The notes under the pieces: generated by a model
Databases searched by the model: none
The model's input: only the letters and a program-made list of their open reading frames with translations
What the model was told of the DNA's origin: nothing
Shown: positions 1 through 9,925 of the stretch, piece by piece
Layout: each line of letters opens with the position of its first letter
How positions within the stretch are numbered: position 1 is the first letter of the stretch
Program-made: the position numbers and the translations under genes
Assembly (NCBI GenBank): GCA_021030905.1
Contig: JAGFMI010000001.1
Location: forward strand, 1,240,001 to 1,304,000
Origin: Pyrenula massariospora
Taxonomy: Eukaryota > Ascomycota > Eurotiomycetes > Pyrenulales > Pyrenulaceae
Length of the DNA stretch: 64,000 bases
Reading direction: 5' to 3'

Positions 1-1005
1 TCATAACGGTTCTGATAACACTGTCGAAGATGTGGCATCTGTATTTCGCCTATAATCAAAGCGAAGCAGAGATCCAGGCAAGGATTTGCGGGGGAGCTGG
101 TGAGGCTGGGGAACCGGGAATTCCGCGCATGGTGCCATCTCGGGTAGTGCAAAGGGCACTCGATCGCCAACCCTGGTCACTGTGCTGGGATGGCGGATGC
201 TTCCACGATCATGTATGTGCCGGCGAGTTGGATTCTAGAACGTTGAAATCTGATGGTTGCAAACCTCCATATTCGAGCCGCCATGTGTTTTGGAACTTTT
301 TGGACCACCCTGCAGGACAGTCGAAGTGTACACTGCTTGTGGAGAGCCTGTGAATTTGAAATGTTCCTCATGTGGTTCCGCCGAACGGAGATAAAATTGT
401 TGACTTTACTGTGTCTCTATGCTCCAAAAGGCTTTGGCGCTGCTGAACTGTGTAGATGAGTGGTCTAAGAGGACATGGTGCCCATAGGGTTGGCAGGCGA
501 GATACATGGAGTGGGAACACATCGATTGATGGTTGAGATGGGCTATTGTACGTTATATCTTGGTCGAGCATGCTCGAAGGATTGTCGGATTTAGAGTAGT
601 TTCATTGGTAATGGGATCAGTAATCCTCCACCAACTCTCCACCAACTATGATTGGTATGCAAGGCGAGAATGTTTTGCAGCGAGCAGATCCAGGAGGGAA
701 GGTTCTGCGAGGGGTGTGTGAAACGCATAGCCGTGGTCCTCAATCACTAACTTAGAAACGTGATGAAATACATGCTTCAGCCAGACAAAGATCTATGCCC
801 GCGTCATCCGTTACACTAACTTCACTGCGTCCCTACCAAAAAATTGCAGATCGCCATCCTTGCCGTCCCTACGCCTCTCTGGACTTTTCACTGTTTCCTC
901 ACCATGCCCTTGTCACCGCTGATTTTTGCAGCGCACGCGATGGTCCTCATGCAATAACACTGCCTTCAAGCCTTTGTTAGGCTGCCCGAGCGCTCACGTT
1001 AGCTG
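1..1005. other. Upstream non-coding region of the insulinase gene
   Basis: I see no convincing gene here. Short open frames on both strands overlap each other and have no protein-like features. The last few hundred bases before 1006 are C/T-rich and probably hold the promoter and 5' UTR of the peptidase gene that follows. No TATA box or tRNA was recognised. Confidence 0.5.
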
Positions 1006-4000
1006 ATGACCCGACCCGCAAGGCTTATTTCTCATCCTTTCCTCCGGCAACTGCGATCCCCTCTGCACCAAACCACATCCCAACACGCGTCGCTTTGGTT
1101 CTCTAGCCTTCATGCGACAAACTGTGTGCTACCGTTCTCCCGAGTCCGTTTGCAAACACGGAGAGCCATGACTCAGGTCGAGCGCGTAACGGACAACCTT
1201 GAGAAACCAGCGCTTGATGATCGCTCATACAGGGTCATCAGATTGCCCAACAAGCTAGAAGCTCTCCTGGTGCACGATCCAGAGACTGACAAGGCTTCAG
1301 CGTCTGTCAATGTCAATGTCGGGAACTTCTCTGATGAAGATGACATGCCTGGAATGGCCCATGCGGTCGAGCATCTGTTGTTCATGGGAACGAAGAAGGT
1401 GCGACTTTTCGCAGTGTGGTTGGGGCACAGTGAAGTGTCATGAAATACGTTGAAAGTGACTGACCAACCTCTAGTATCCGGTAGAAAATGACTACAACCT
1501 GTATCTGTCGTCTAATTCCGGCCATTCTAACGCATACACGGCTGCAACAGAAACAAATTATTTCTTCGAGTGCGCCGCAAGCTCTGAAGCTCAGCAGAAT
1601 GGGGACATTGCCACCAATGGCGTTTCTGAATCAAATGCAGTTACAAATGGCGTGGTGCGTGGTCCCTTCTACGGCGCGCTCGACCGCTTCTCGCAATTCT
1701 TCGTTGAACCACTCTTCCTTTCTTCTACACTGGATAGGGAATTGCAGGCGGTAGACTCAGAGAATAAGAAGAACCTTCAAAGTGACACCTGGCGATTGGC
1801 GCAATTACACAAGTCTCTATCAAATCCAGCACATCCTTACCATAAGTTTTCTACAGGTAATCTTCAGACCTTGAGGGATGAGCCAAGGAAGCGGGGTCTG
1901 GAGATACGATCGGAGTTCATCGAATTCTACCAGAAGCATTACTCCGCAAATCGCATGAAGCTCGTGGTGTTGGGCAAAGAACCGCTTGACGACCTCCAAG
2001 AGTGGGTGGAGGAGCTCTTCTCGGCTGTGAAGAACCAGGACTTGGCTCAAAATCGATGGGATGACGTTCCACTTCTCTCGAAAGAAGATGTATCAACACA
2101 GGTATTTGCGAAGCCAGTGATGGAATCGCGTTCCCTCGAACTCCAATTTGCCTTCATGGACGAAGAGGAAATGTACCAGGAACAGCCAAGCCAATATCTT
2201 AGTCACTTGCTCGGCCATGAAGGCCCTGGTAGCATCTTGGCCCATCTCAAGGTGAAGGGTTGGGCGAACTCGCTTTCTGCTGGCGCCTATGGAGTGTGCC
2301 CGGGATCGGCGTTTCTCACCGTCTCAGTACGTTTGACACCGGATGGTCTGATTCATTATACGGATATCGTTAAAATAATTTTTCAATACGTCTCATTAAT
2401 GAAGGAGAGCCCGCCGCAGCAGTGGATATTTGATGAAATGGCGAAGATGGCGGACGTCAACTTTACGTACAAGGAAAAGTCCAGAGCCAGTAGCTTTACG
2501 CGAAAAGCCAGCAGTGATATGCAGAAGCCTCTGCCGAGGGAATGGCTTTTGAGTGGTCAAGCCAAGCTTCGGAAGTTTGATGCCCTAGCCATTAAGAACG
2601 CCATGGAATATCTCAGACCAGACAATTTCCGCATATTTATTGTCAGCCAAGACTATCCAGGAGATTGGGATCGAAAAGAGAGGTGGTACGGCACAGACTA
2701 CAAAGTGGAGAAGATTGCAAAAGAGGTCACAGCTGAGCTCAAGGATGCCTTGGACACCACAGCGAAGGATCGAATTGCAGCACTTCATCTTCCTCATAAA
2801 AATGAATTTGTTCCGACCCGGTTAACTGTAGAGAGAAAGGAGGTCGCTCAACCAGCCAAAGCACCGAAGCTTGTCCGAAATGACGAGTCTACACGAGTAT
2901 GGTGGAAGAAAGACGATTCTTTCTGGGTTCCCAAAGCTAATTTGAACTTCATTCTCAAGACTCCGATTGTTCATGCCACCGCCGCAAATTTCGTAAAGGC
3001 CAAACTGTTTTGCGAGATGGTTACTGACGCATTGGCCGAATATTCCTATGACGCAGAGCTCTCAGGTCTGGACTATGGATTGTCCGCTTCCCGAACAGGA
3101 CTAGACATCACCGTCGGAGGTTACAACGACAAAATGGCAGTCCTTCTGGAAAAGATTCTGACCACTATGCGCGACCTCACCGTCTCCCATCAAAGATTTG
3201 AAGTAATTAAAGAGCGGCTGACCCGCGCTTATCGCAACTGGAACTTCCAGCCCGCATACCAGCAACTGGGTGAATACACTCGCTATCTCAGCAGCGATAA
3301 GGCTTGGATGACCGACGAATACGCGCAAGAACTGGCCCACATCAAAGCCGAAGACATCGAAGCGTTTTACCCGCAAATTCTTTCAGAAGCCTACCTAGAA
3401 GTCGTTGCTCACGGCAATCTCACCAAAGAAGATACAATGTCCATGACAGCCCTCGTCCAATCCACCCTCAAATTCCGTACACTTCTTCCCTCTGACTGGC
3501 CTTTGAAACGAAGCGTTCTACTTCCCCCTGGATCTGACTATACTTTCCGTCACACACTTGCTGACCCAGACAACGTCAATAATGCCATCGAGTATTATCT
3601 TTTCATTGGATCGAACACCGACCGTACCGTCCGTGCCAAACTTCAGCTCTTCTCTCAGATGACGGAAGAAGCTGCATTTGACCAGCTCCGCACCAAGGAG
3701 CAGCTCGGGTATATTGTCTGGAGCGGACTACGGCTTGCTGCCACAACACTGGGATACCGCGTCATTATCCAAAGCGATAGGTCGATGGAGCATCTCGAGA
3801 ATCGCATTTCTGCCTTCTTGCAGAAATTTGGCGGAGACTTGAAGAACATGTCCTCCAAGGACTTTGAATCTCATCGTCGAAGCTTGATTGCGAAGCGACT
3901 TGAGAAGTTGAAGAGTCTTGATCAAGAGTCAACGAGATACTTCACACATGCCGCCTCTGAGATTTACGATTTCAAACAGGTTGACTTGGATGTCGCGGCG

Positions 4001-4573
4001 ATACGGACGTTGAGTAAAGACGATATGATAATGTTCTATCAGAAGCATATTGATCCGTGGTCCGAAACGAGAGCGAAGCTTTCGGTGCAAATGCTTGCCA
4101 AAGCTTCCGCGAAAGACGTCGTTGTGGACATTCCTCCAGAGGAACGAAAGGAGAAGCTTCTAGAGGGCCTGACGACGCTCTTTGAGAGTCTCGGCGTGCA
4201 AAGTCATGTTGGCAAGCTCGACGAGACATTCAGGGATGTGGAGGTTAATGATGGAAGCGAAGAGAGTATACTTGCGGCCACGACGAAATATCTCCACTCC
4301 ACTGGGACCAGCGCAGATGATGTGGAGAAGGTCATGCAGCAAGGCACCCCGATTCTGAACGAATATCTCGCTCAGCTGGGCATCCAGACTCAGCCTAAAC
4401 CCAATGCAGAAGGAGAGACAGAAGCGAATGGAGTGAGCAACGGAGATATACCAAAGAAGGAGACGATTCTGGTTGAAGACGTGAATGCCTGGCGCGCTAC
4501 GCTCCAGGTCAGCGAAGCGGCGCGGCCAATCGAGGATCTTAGCGTGTATGAGGATGTGGAGTCGAAGCTCTGA
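1006..4573 (+). CDS. ste23: Insulin-degrading enzyme / Ste23-type M16 metallopeptidase, with possible mitochondrial presequence
   Basis: Two exons, 1006-1398 and 1475-4573, joined across a 76-base GT-AG intron, give 1163 residues. The inverted zinc motif HAVEH is at H119-E122-H123, and the third ligand is E227 in VDSENKKN. The spacing between them is longer than in human IDE because an S/N/G-rich insertion of about 27 residues lies between. The rest covers the M16 core and M16C middle domains and ends in an acidic tail. In yeast, Ste23 trims a-factor, and the family degrades short amyloidogenic peptides in the cytosol and mitochondria. An in-frame ATG at 1168 would remove 54 residues that hold many Arg/Ser/His and no Asp or Glu, a typical mitochondrial presequence. 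Human IDE uses two starts in the same way. I kept the longer form as the outer limit; Met55 may be the main cytosolic start. Family assignment is firm; the start is not. Confidence 0.93.
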
Positions 4574-5346
4574 ACACATCAATCCAATTGAGTGGTTACA
4601 AGGTCTCAGTCGTGCAAATTCAAGACGAAGATTTTCGGCCATCTCGTCCGCATCGTCGTAGACTTTGTGTGAAAATGGTCTTCGGCAGAGAGAGAGAGAG
4701 AGACTTGCAACTCGCAGTGGCGAGCATACGTTAGGCCAAGGCCTAATACCTATCGGAGCTTAGAGCTAGAGAGGTAGATGAATTAAGACGCATAATAGAA
4801 AAAAATTCCACTCTACTGACATCACTGTAATATGCTAAGTTGAATAGTAAATTACCGCTCTTACAATCACTCTTAGAATGTTCCGTAATTGAAGAGAGTT
4901 ACGTCTAATCTAGAAGCAACATTTATGACATTTTTTGGAAACCTCAAGCTATCTAGGTAGTCAATCAGTCAGATGCGGCCCATTTGTCTGATCCCCTGAG
5001 TCTAGAAAACCCCAGTGCCTCTTTCCTCACGAGAGCATTTTTAGCATGCGAGCGCAAACGTTCTATCTAGATATGCGGACGTCCGCGGGCCGCAGTAGTA
5101 ACATCACACATTGCAAACCGAGAGGAGAAAGCAGGAGGGGGAAAGAAAAAAAAGAGAACTACCGTCACTAACGCCAGACGAATTTAAATGCTCTTGACCT
5201 TAAGCGGTCACGTACGTCTATGAGCCCGATGCCGAGCCCCCCTCTTCGATGACAGCTCGACGATGGTGACCATCAACAGAACCTTCGGCGCATTGATTCG
5301 CCTTCGATACAAACCACTTATCGAAAATACTGACAACCTTCCGATC
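4574..5346. other. 3' intergenic region between convergent genes
   Basis: This stretch separates the stop codons of the peptidase (+) and the PARP-E2 gene (-). It should hold both 3' UTRs. It contains an AG microsatellite and an A-rich patch near 4797-4805, and no coding signal. Confidence 0.6.
4687..4703. repeat. AG dinucleotide microsatellite
   Basis: Eight and a half perfect AG units lie in the likely 3' UTR of the insulinase gene. The short length suggests a polymorphic but functionally neutral repeat. Confidence 0.85.
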
Positions 5347-8300
5347 TTAGTACGTGCTCGACCCCTCCCCTCCCCTCTCAATCGACCCAAAATCCTCCGG
5401 CACCCTCCACCCATGGACCTGACAAGCCGTCCGATACGCCTGCACCGCCTCCCCAACCGAGTAATCATTCCTCTGCTGCGACGCCCCTGCCGTGCTCTCC
5501 AGCCTCGCCGGCTGCGGATCCGTGCTACTAATCGCCATCTTCACATTCAGCAGCACGCTCTCAATGTCCGAGACCGACGACCACCCGCTCGCGGTCAGAA
5601 AGTCCATGCAGATAGCCCCGCCGGCGAGCACGTGGCCGCCGCCGCCGCGGTGGAAGGGGAGGAAGCGGGGGCGGATGACACGGACGAAGGGCGGGCTGTA
5701 GGGGAAGTTGGCGGTGAAGCGGATCTCGAGGACGACGGATTTGATGCCGGCCTTCTTCATGTCGGTGGTGAGGGGGAGGGAGGGGTTGAAGGTGTGCAGC
5801 TCGACGATCCATTGGTACATGTTGTCGGTCTTTTCGGCGTCGATGTACCATCCGAGTTGTTGGAGTGGGGTCTTCTTCTGGGACTCGAGGGCGAGCTTGA
5901 AACAGTGTTGGATGGCTTTGGTGGCGAATATGGAGGCATCTGAGGGTGGCTGTATCAGTGGTAGGGTTGAGTAATCCAGGCAGCCCGGCACGAAATCTGT
6001 CTTCGAAGGGGCTGGAGGTTGGGTCTCACTCTTCCCGTATGAGACCAGAGCAAGGTCTTCAGTATCCGTGGCGTCGCTTGCGGCCTCGTCGGCGGCATTT
6101 TCGAGAGCTTGCTGGTTAGTTAGAGTCACGACCTTGACTTTCTTGGAACCCTTTCTCTGCGGTTGAGCGCTTTGCACGGGCCGTCGAGACTTGCTGACAG
6201 CCGTGATTGGGATCTGGAGTTGCTTGTTGTCCGCTCCTGTGACAGGTGCTTGAGGGTCTTGTGCAAAGAGCAGAGATGGGGGTTTCTCTGGGCCAGTATT
6301 CCTGGAATCTTCATTCCAGTTTCCGCTCTTGACGAAGAGGTATCTTGTTTGAATCCAATCCAGCTGTGAGACAACATAATATGGAGAGCGGCTGATGAAG
6401 TCCTGTGGAGCATTGACAACTTCTTGCAGACTTAAGGCCGTTGTGATTTTGAGCTGGCTTTGTGGCCACATGCTAGGGCCACCATAGTTTCCATACCCGT
6501 GCATGCCAGAGTAACCGAGACTGACACTGCAATTATTGCTCATGTATACACCATGACCAAAAGCACGACCATGCGCTGTGTCCTTGAAATGAAGTCCTTC
6601 CCGAATAATACTGTGCCAATTCTGGAGAGGACTACCGTGCCAGGCAAACAGCGTTGGGTGTTCAAGATTAAGACGCTTTCTGGCTTCTTCCACGGAGTCC
6701 ACAAATCTCTGCTCCTTGTCCGGGGCGCCTTGAGCAAAGCGGAATTGCAACCAGCCATTCATACCAAATACCCTCTCTTCAGCGATAAGGTCGTCAGAGG
6801 AACTGCCTTCATCGTCCAAAGCTATCGGATTGTTCGCCGTGCCTTGAAGTGTCAATGTTGCTGTACCTGGCTCAGAAGACGACCCAAATTCATTCATTTG
6901 GTCAACTTGAATAATGCAAGATCTATTAGAAGCAACGATCCACCTCAACACGTTGAGCGCAGACTGTGAGATACGATCCCGCCACTTGCTGAGAGAAGGA
7001 TCTTGCCCGCGGGGTTGGGTCTCAAGAAAGGTCTTCATGGATCGGATGTCGGGTAGAGTATTGAGTAGCATGATGATTGCGGATCGTTTATCAGGGAGAT
7101 TTAGGTCGTCAAAATTCTCAGAATATTTGCTAACGGTACTTTCCACATCGATGTTGGGAGGAGGCGTTGGTGCAGGAGTAGGGGCAGCGTCTCTTGGTGG
7201 TTGTGGTCGTCCATGTCCTTGATATTGATGCTGAATGGGTTCTATTCTTGAAAGTACTATGGCGGGACCGAGGCTGACTTTTGGCCAGTAGCAGGTTTCC
7301 TGCACGCGAGCGTGAATTGGCTCCTCCATTGGGCCCGAATGTACGACGACCCAATCTCCAACCACAAGAGGACTCTTCTCGTTTCTGTCCGCAAATAGTA
7401 GTTCCATTGTGCAGCGATTGAATTTGGCTTTGTGTGAAACATTCAACAATGAGGATTTTTCCTCGTTGGTGACTGGATAAACGCCATGAAAAAGGGCGGC
7501 TGGAGGGACCTGTAAGTGTATACCTTCGGGAAACTCGTTGAGACGGCCCTGGCTGGCGCTGGAGTAACAGAAGCTAACTAGCAGGTCAACCACGGCAGGT
7601 TGCGAAATGATCTCCCACTCGATGCGAGGGCCAAAGCCTAGAGCCATGTACTGGTACAGGCACAGAGGTCTGGAACAAACATATGGTTTCAAGGCCTCGA
7701 ATTTTGCTTCGACCTTGCAATGGCAAACAAGACAAAATTCCGTGCATCTAACAAAATGTCGAAACAAGAATTGCATTGCTGCCAGAGGAAATGACATGTC
7801 ATCATGGTGTGATTTTTCGCCTATATGGTCAGCTGTCACTATGGGAGGGATTGCTGCATGGGAGGTCTGTTCTTCCATGTTGTATTTGACATCGTTTGGA
7901 TCAATCATTCCTCTGGCGCTACCTTGAGTGCTGTACTCATACTTTTCAGCGCCGTCCCAGCCAAAGGCATTCGAGAGACGCCACATGATAATATTTGCCA
8001 GGCGGTCGTTGAGAAGCTCATTCAGAGGAGTGCCGATGAACAACCCCTCCAAGTGATCTTTCCCACTCGTCGAAGTCTGAGCTTTGGAGACTTTCAAGGC
8101 AAGTTGGTCTTCTTTGGCGGTAACCTTGGAGAAGACATTGAGAGCCTCGTCAAATGAAGGCTTATACCGCCGGCATAGCGCCACTCGCATGCTCACCGCC
8201 TTTGAGTCTTCGCTGATTTGTGCAAGCGTCTTGTAACCCTGTACATATTGGATCAGAAGAACTAAGTAATGATATCTGCGTAGACCCCATGCTCTCATGG

Positions 8301-8967
8301 CTTCTTCCGAAATGCCGAGTTTGACGACGCGGCAGGAAACACACACAAAACCATTCTGCATCGGATCACCCAGGATGCCAACTTTCAAGCCGGCCTCTTT
8401 GGCCTTTCTGAGATCCGAACGAAGTCGAGACAAGAGGCCCGGAGAAGCTTTAGAATCCGTTGTGTTTGTGGTAGAGTTTCGCATTGCTAATCTTGGGGTT
8501 GGTGCAGGCAGTCCGACGGGGTCACCGTAATCAAATTCATCCTGAGAGTCTTCGTAATCTTCTTGCATCTCGTCGTCGTCCTCCTCTTCCATAAAGTCAT
8601 CCTCGCCACTAGTCTCTGCATGATTTGGATTTTCATAATCCGCGATCGCCTTGTCTATTGCAACAGAAACTTTGGCTAAGAGGCCCGGAATGTCAATCCC
8701 GAAAAGGGACTCTTGTAAGGCTTCTAATGTCGACGATACAGTAGGTGGGCAATTCTCGTCGGATTCTGTAAAAAGGAAATATCCTGTGTTAGGATAGTCG
8801 GACACATCATGGGTACCAGCAGTGACTTTTAGGTTTTTAACCGAGTGCCCGGAGTAGCAGAACTCTAGCATGCCATCGTCGTCTCCAGACTTGACATTTG
8901 AAATATGGTGGATCTTGCCAGCGGCCGTTGCCGCCTTCAAATGCTCGATAAATTGCCTCCGCGGCAT
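5347..8967 (-). CDS. ADP-ribosyltransferase (PARP) fused to a UBE2Q-like E2 domain
   Basis: A single exon encodes 1206 residues; the ATG is in a good context (AAAATG). The N-terminal half holds an acidic stretch (about residues 100-150) and clustered Cys residues (CLVCHC and following, about residues 415-440). The PARP fold starts with FAWHGSPLQNW (H777) and continues with GHGVYMS (conserved Tyr). The position of the classic third-site Glu is Tyr (SPYYVV), as in PARP16, so mono-ADP-ribosylation or loss of polymerase activity is expected. The C-terminus is a ubiquitin-conjugating fold with GGAICMDFLT (C1120) followed by GWSSVSDIESVL. It lacks the HPN tripeptide and closely resembles UBE2Q. PARP-E2 fusions of this type are known in filamentous fungi. 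A role coupling ADP-ribose and ubiquitin is inference. The gene is convergent with the peptidase. Confidence 0.9.
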   Translation of the reverse strand: MPRRQFIEHLKAATAAGKIHHISNVKSGDDDGMLEFCYSGHSVKNLKVTAGTHDVSDYPNTGYFLFTESDENCPPTVSSTLEALQESLFGIDIPGLLAKVSVAIDKAIADYENPNHAETSGEDDFMEEEDDDEMQEDYEDSQDEFDYGDPVGLPAPTPRLAMRNSTTNTTDSKASPGLLSRLRSDLRKAKEAGLKVGILGDPMQNGFVCVSCRVVKLGISEEAMRAWGLRRYHYLVLLIQYVQGYKTLAQISEDSKAVSMRVALCRRYKPSFDEALNVFSKVTAKEDQLALKVSKAQTSTSGKDHLEGLFIGTPLNELLNDRLANIIMWRLSNAFGWDGAEKYEYSTQGSARGMIDPNDVKYNMEEQTSHAAIPPIVTADHIGEKSHHDDMSFPLAAMQFLFRHFVRCTEFCLVCHCKVEAKFEALKPYVCSRPLCLYQYMALGFGPRIEWEIISQPAVVDLLVSFCYSSASQGRLNEFPEGIHLQVPPAALFHGVYPVTNEEKSSLLNVSHKAKFNRCTMELLFADRNEKSPLVVGDWVVVHSGPMEEPIHARVQETCYWPKVSLGPAIVLSRIEPIQHQYQGHGRPQPPRDAAPTPAPTPPPNIDVESTVSKYSENFDDLNLPDKRSAIIMLLNTLPDIRSMKTFLETQPRGQDPSLSKWRDRISQSALNVLRWIVASNRSCIIQVDQMNEFGSSSEPGTATLTLQGTANNPIALDDEGSSSDDLIAEERVFGMNGWLQFRFAQGAPDKEQRFVDSVEEARKRLNLEHPTLFAWHGSPLQNWHSIIREGLHFKDTAHGRAFGHGVYMSNNCSVSLGYSGMHGYGNYGGPSMWPQSQLKITTALSLQEVVNAPQDFISRSPYYVVSQLDWIQTRYLFVKSGNWNEDSRNTGPEKPPSLLFAQDPQAPVTGADNKQLQIPITAVSKSRRPVQSAQPQRKGSKKVKVVTLTNQQALENAADEAASDATDTEDLALVSYGKSETQPPAPSKTDFVPGCLDYSTLPLIQPPSDASIFATKAIQHCFKLALESQKKTPLQQLGWYIDAEKTDNMYQWIVELHTFNPSLPLTTDMKKAGIKSVVLEIRFTANFPYSPPFVRVIRPRFLPFHRGGGGHVLAGGAICMDFLTASGWSSVSDIESVLLNVKMAISSTDPQPARLESTAGASQQRNDYSVGEAVQAYRTACQVHGWRVPEDFGSIERGGEGSSTY

Positions 8968-9925
8968 TTTGAATGTTTCCTGGGTTTAGCAGTGATCGAG
9001 AGTTGAGAGGGTTCCAAATGATCTCGGCTTGCCCATGCCACGATGAGTCTGAAGTACTGGTGCAAGCCCGCCAGAGAGGGTCAAGTAGTAGGTAAGAATG
9101 CCAAGCCAAGACCATAGATGATGGATAGACTGGGAGAATAGTCGAGGGGGAGTTTAAAAAGACAAGGCTCAGTTGGTGAGCGGTGAAAGTGAAAATAAAT
9201 TAGACGGTCACGGTATCGCCAAGATTCACGTACACAGCATCGGTTTACCGTAGCTTCATAAGGCGAACCGGACTTGGATCAGGCACCTGTGCTCAGGCGA
9301 ATCCAGGGCGGTTCGTTCTCTGTGGTGAAGAGATTCGAAGACAAGAAGCTCTGCGCGAAAGCAACGGCAGGACTGAGATAGCAAGGTCGCTTCCAAGGTG
9401 ACACGGCGTGACTCACTTGAGAATGGGCTCATCTCAGAGTTCGAGGTGCCTCTCGCCCTCTTCTACCACCACGGACGAGGGCCGTTGGTTGACAGCCTCT
9501 CAGGCAGCAGCTCCGCTAGCACAAGGCTGAAGGCGCCAAGGCAAGGCTAGGGAGACACAACCTGAACATCTACACTCCAGCCAGAACCCACACAATGCCG
9601 TATGAAGGGTCTCTCGAGCCGACAAAGTTCCAGCTAAATACAGTTCAATTCACGAGGTTGGTGTCCCGACACCAAAACTATCCTATTTTGGTCATCACCG
9701 CGGTCGCCGATGGGAAAGTACAACAGACACAGAGCCGCTTTCAACCGGCAAACGAACGCTGTCGGATACGAACGGTGAGAAACAAAGGAAAATACGTGAC
9801 CATCGGAACTATAAATTCATCCAGCTCCTCCCTTCCTCTGCTATTCCAATAAGGCACTTAGTACACGCGTCCGTCAATACTCGTTTCGAGCACAGTCGTT
9901 GCATCCAGCCAAAAAGACAAGGCCA
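8968..9925. other. Intergenic region upstream of the PARP-E2 gene
   Basis: This is the promoter and 5' UTR of the PARP-E2 gene (-) and the 3' UTR of the coiled-coil gene (-). An 85-codon open frame on the plus strand at 9595-9852 has no recognisable features and I do not call it. Confidence 0.5.

Noticed and set aside
5263-5943. A 226-codon plus-strand frame over the 3' end of the PARP-E2 gene
   Set aside because: It is antisense to the conserved E2 domain and its Arg/Asp/Gly-rich translation is a by-product of GC-rich codons.
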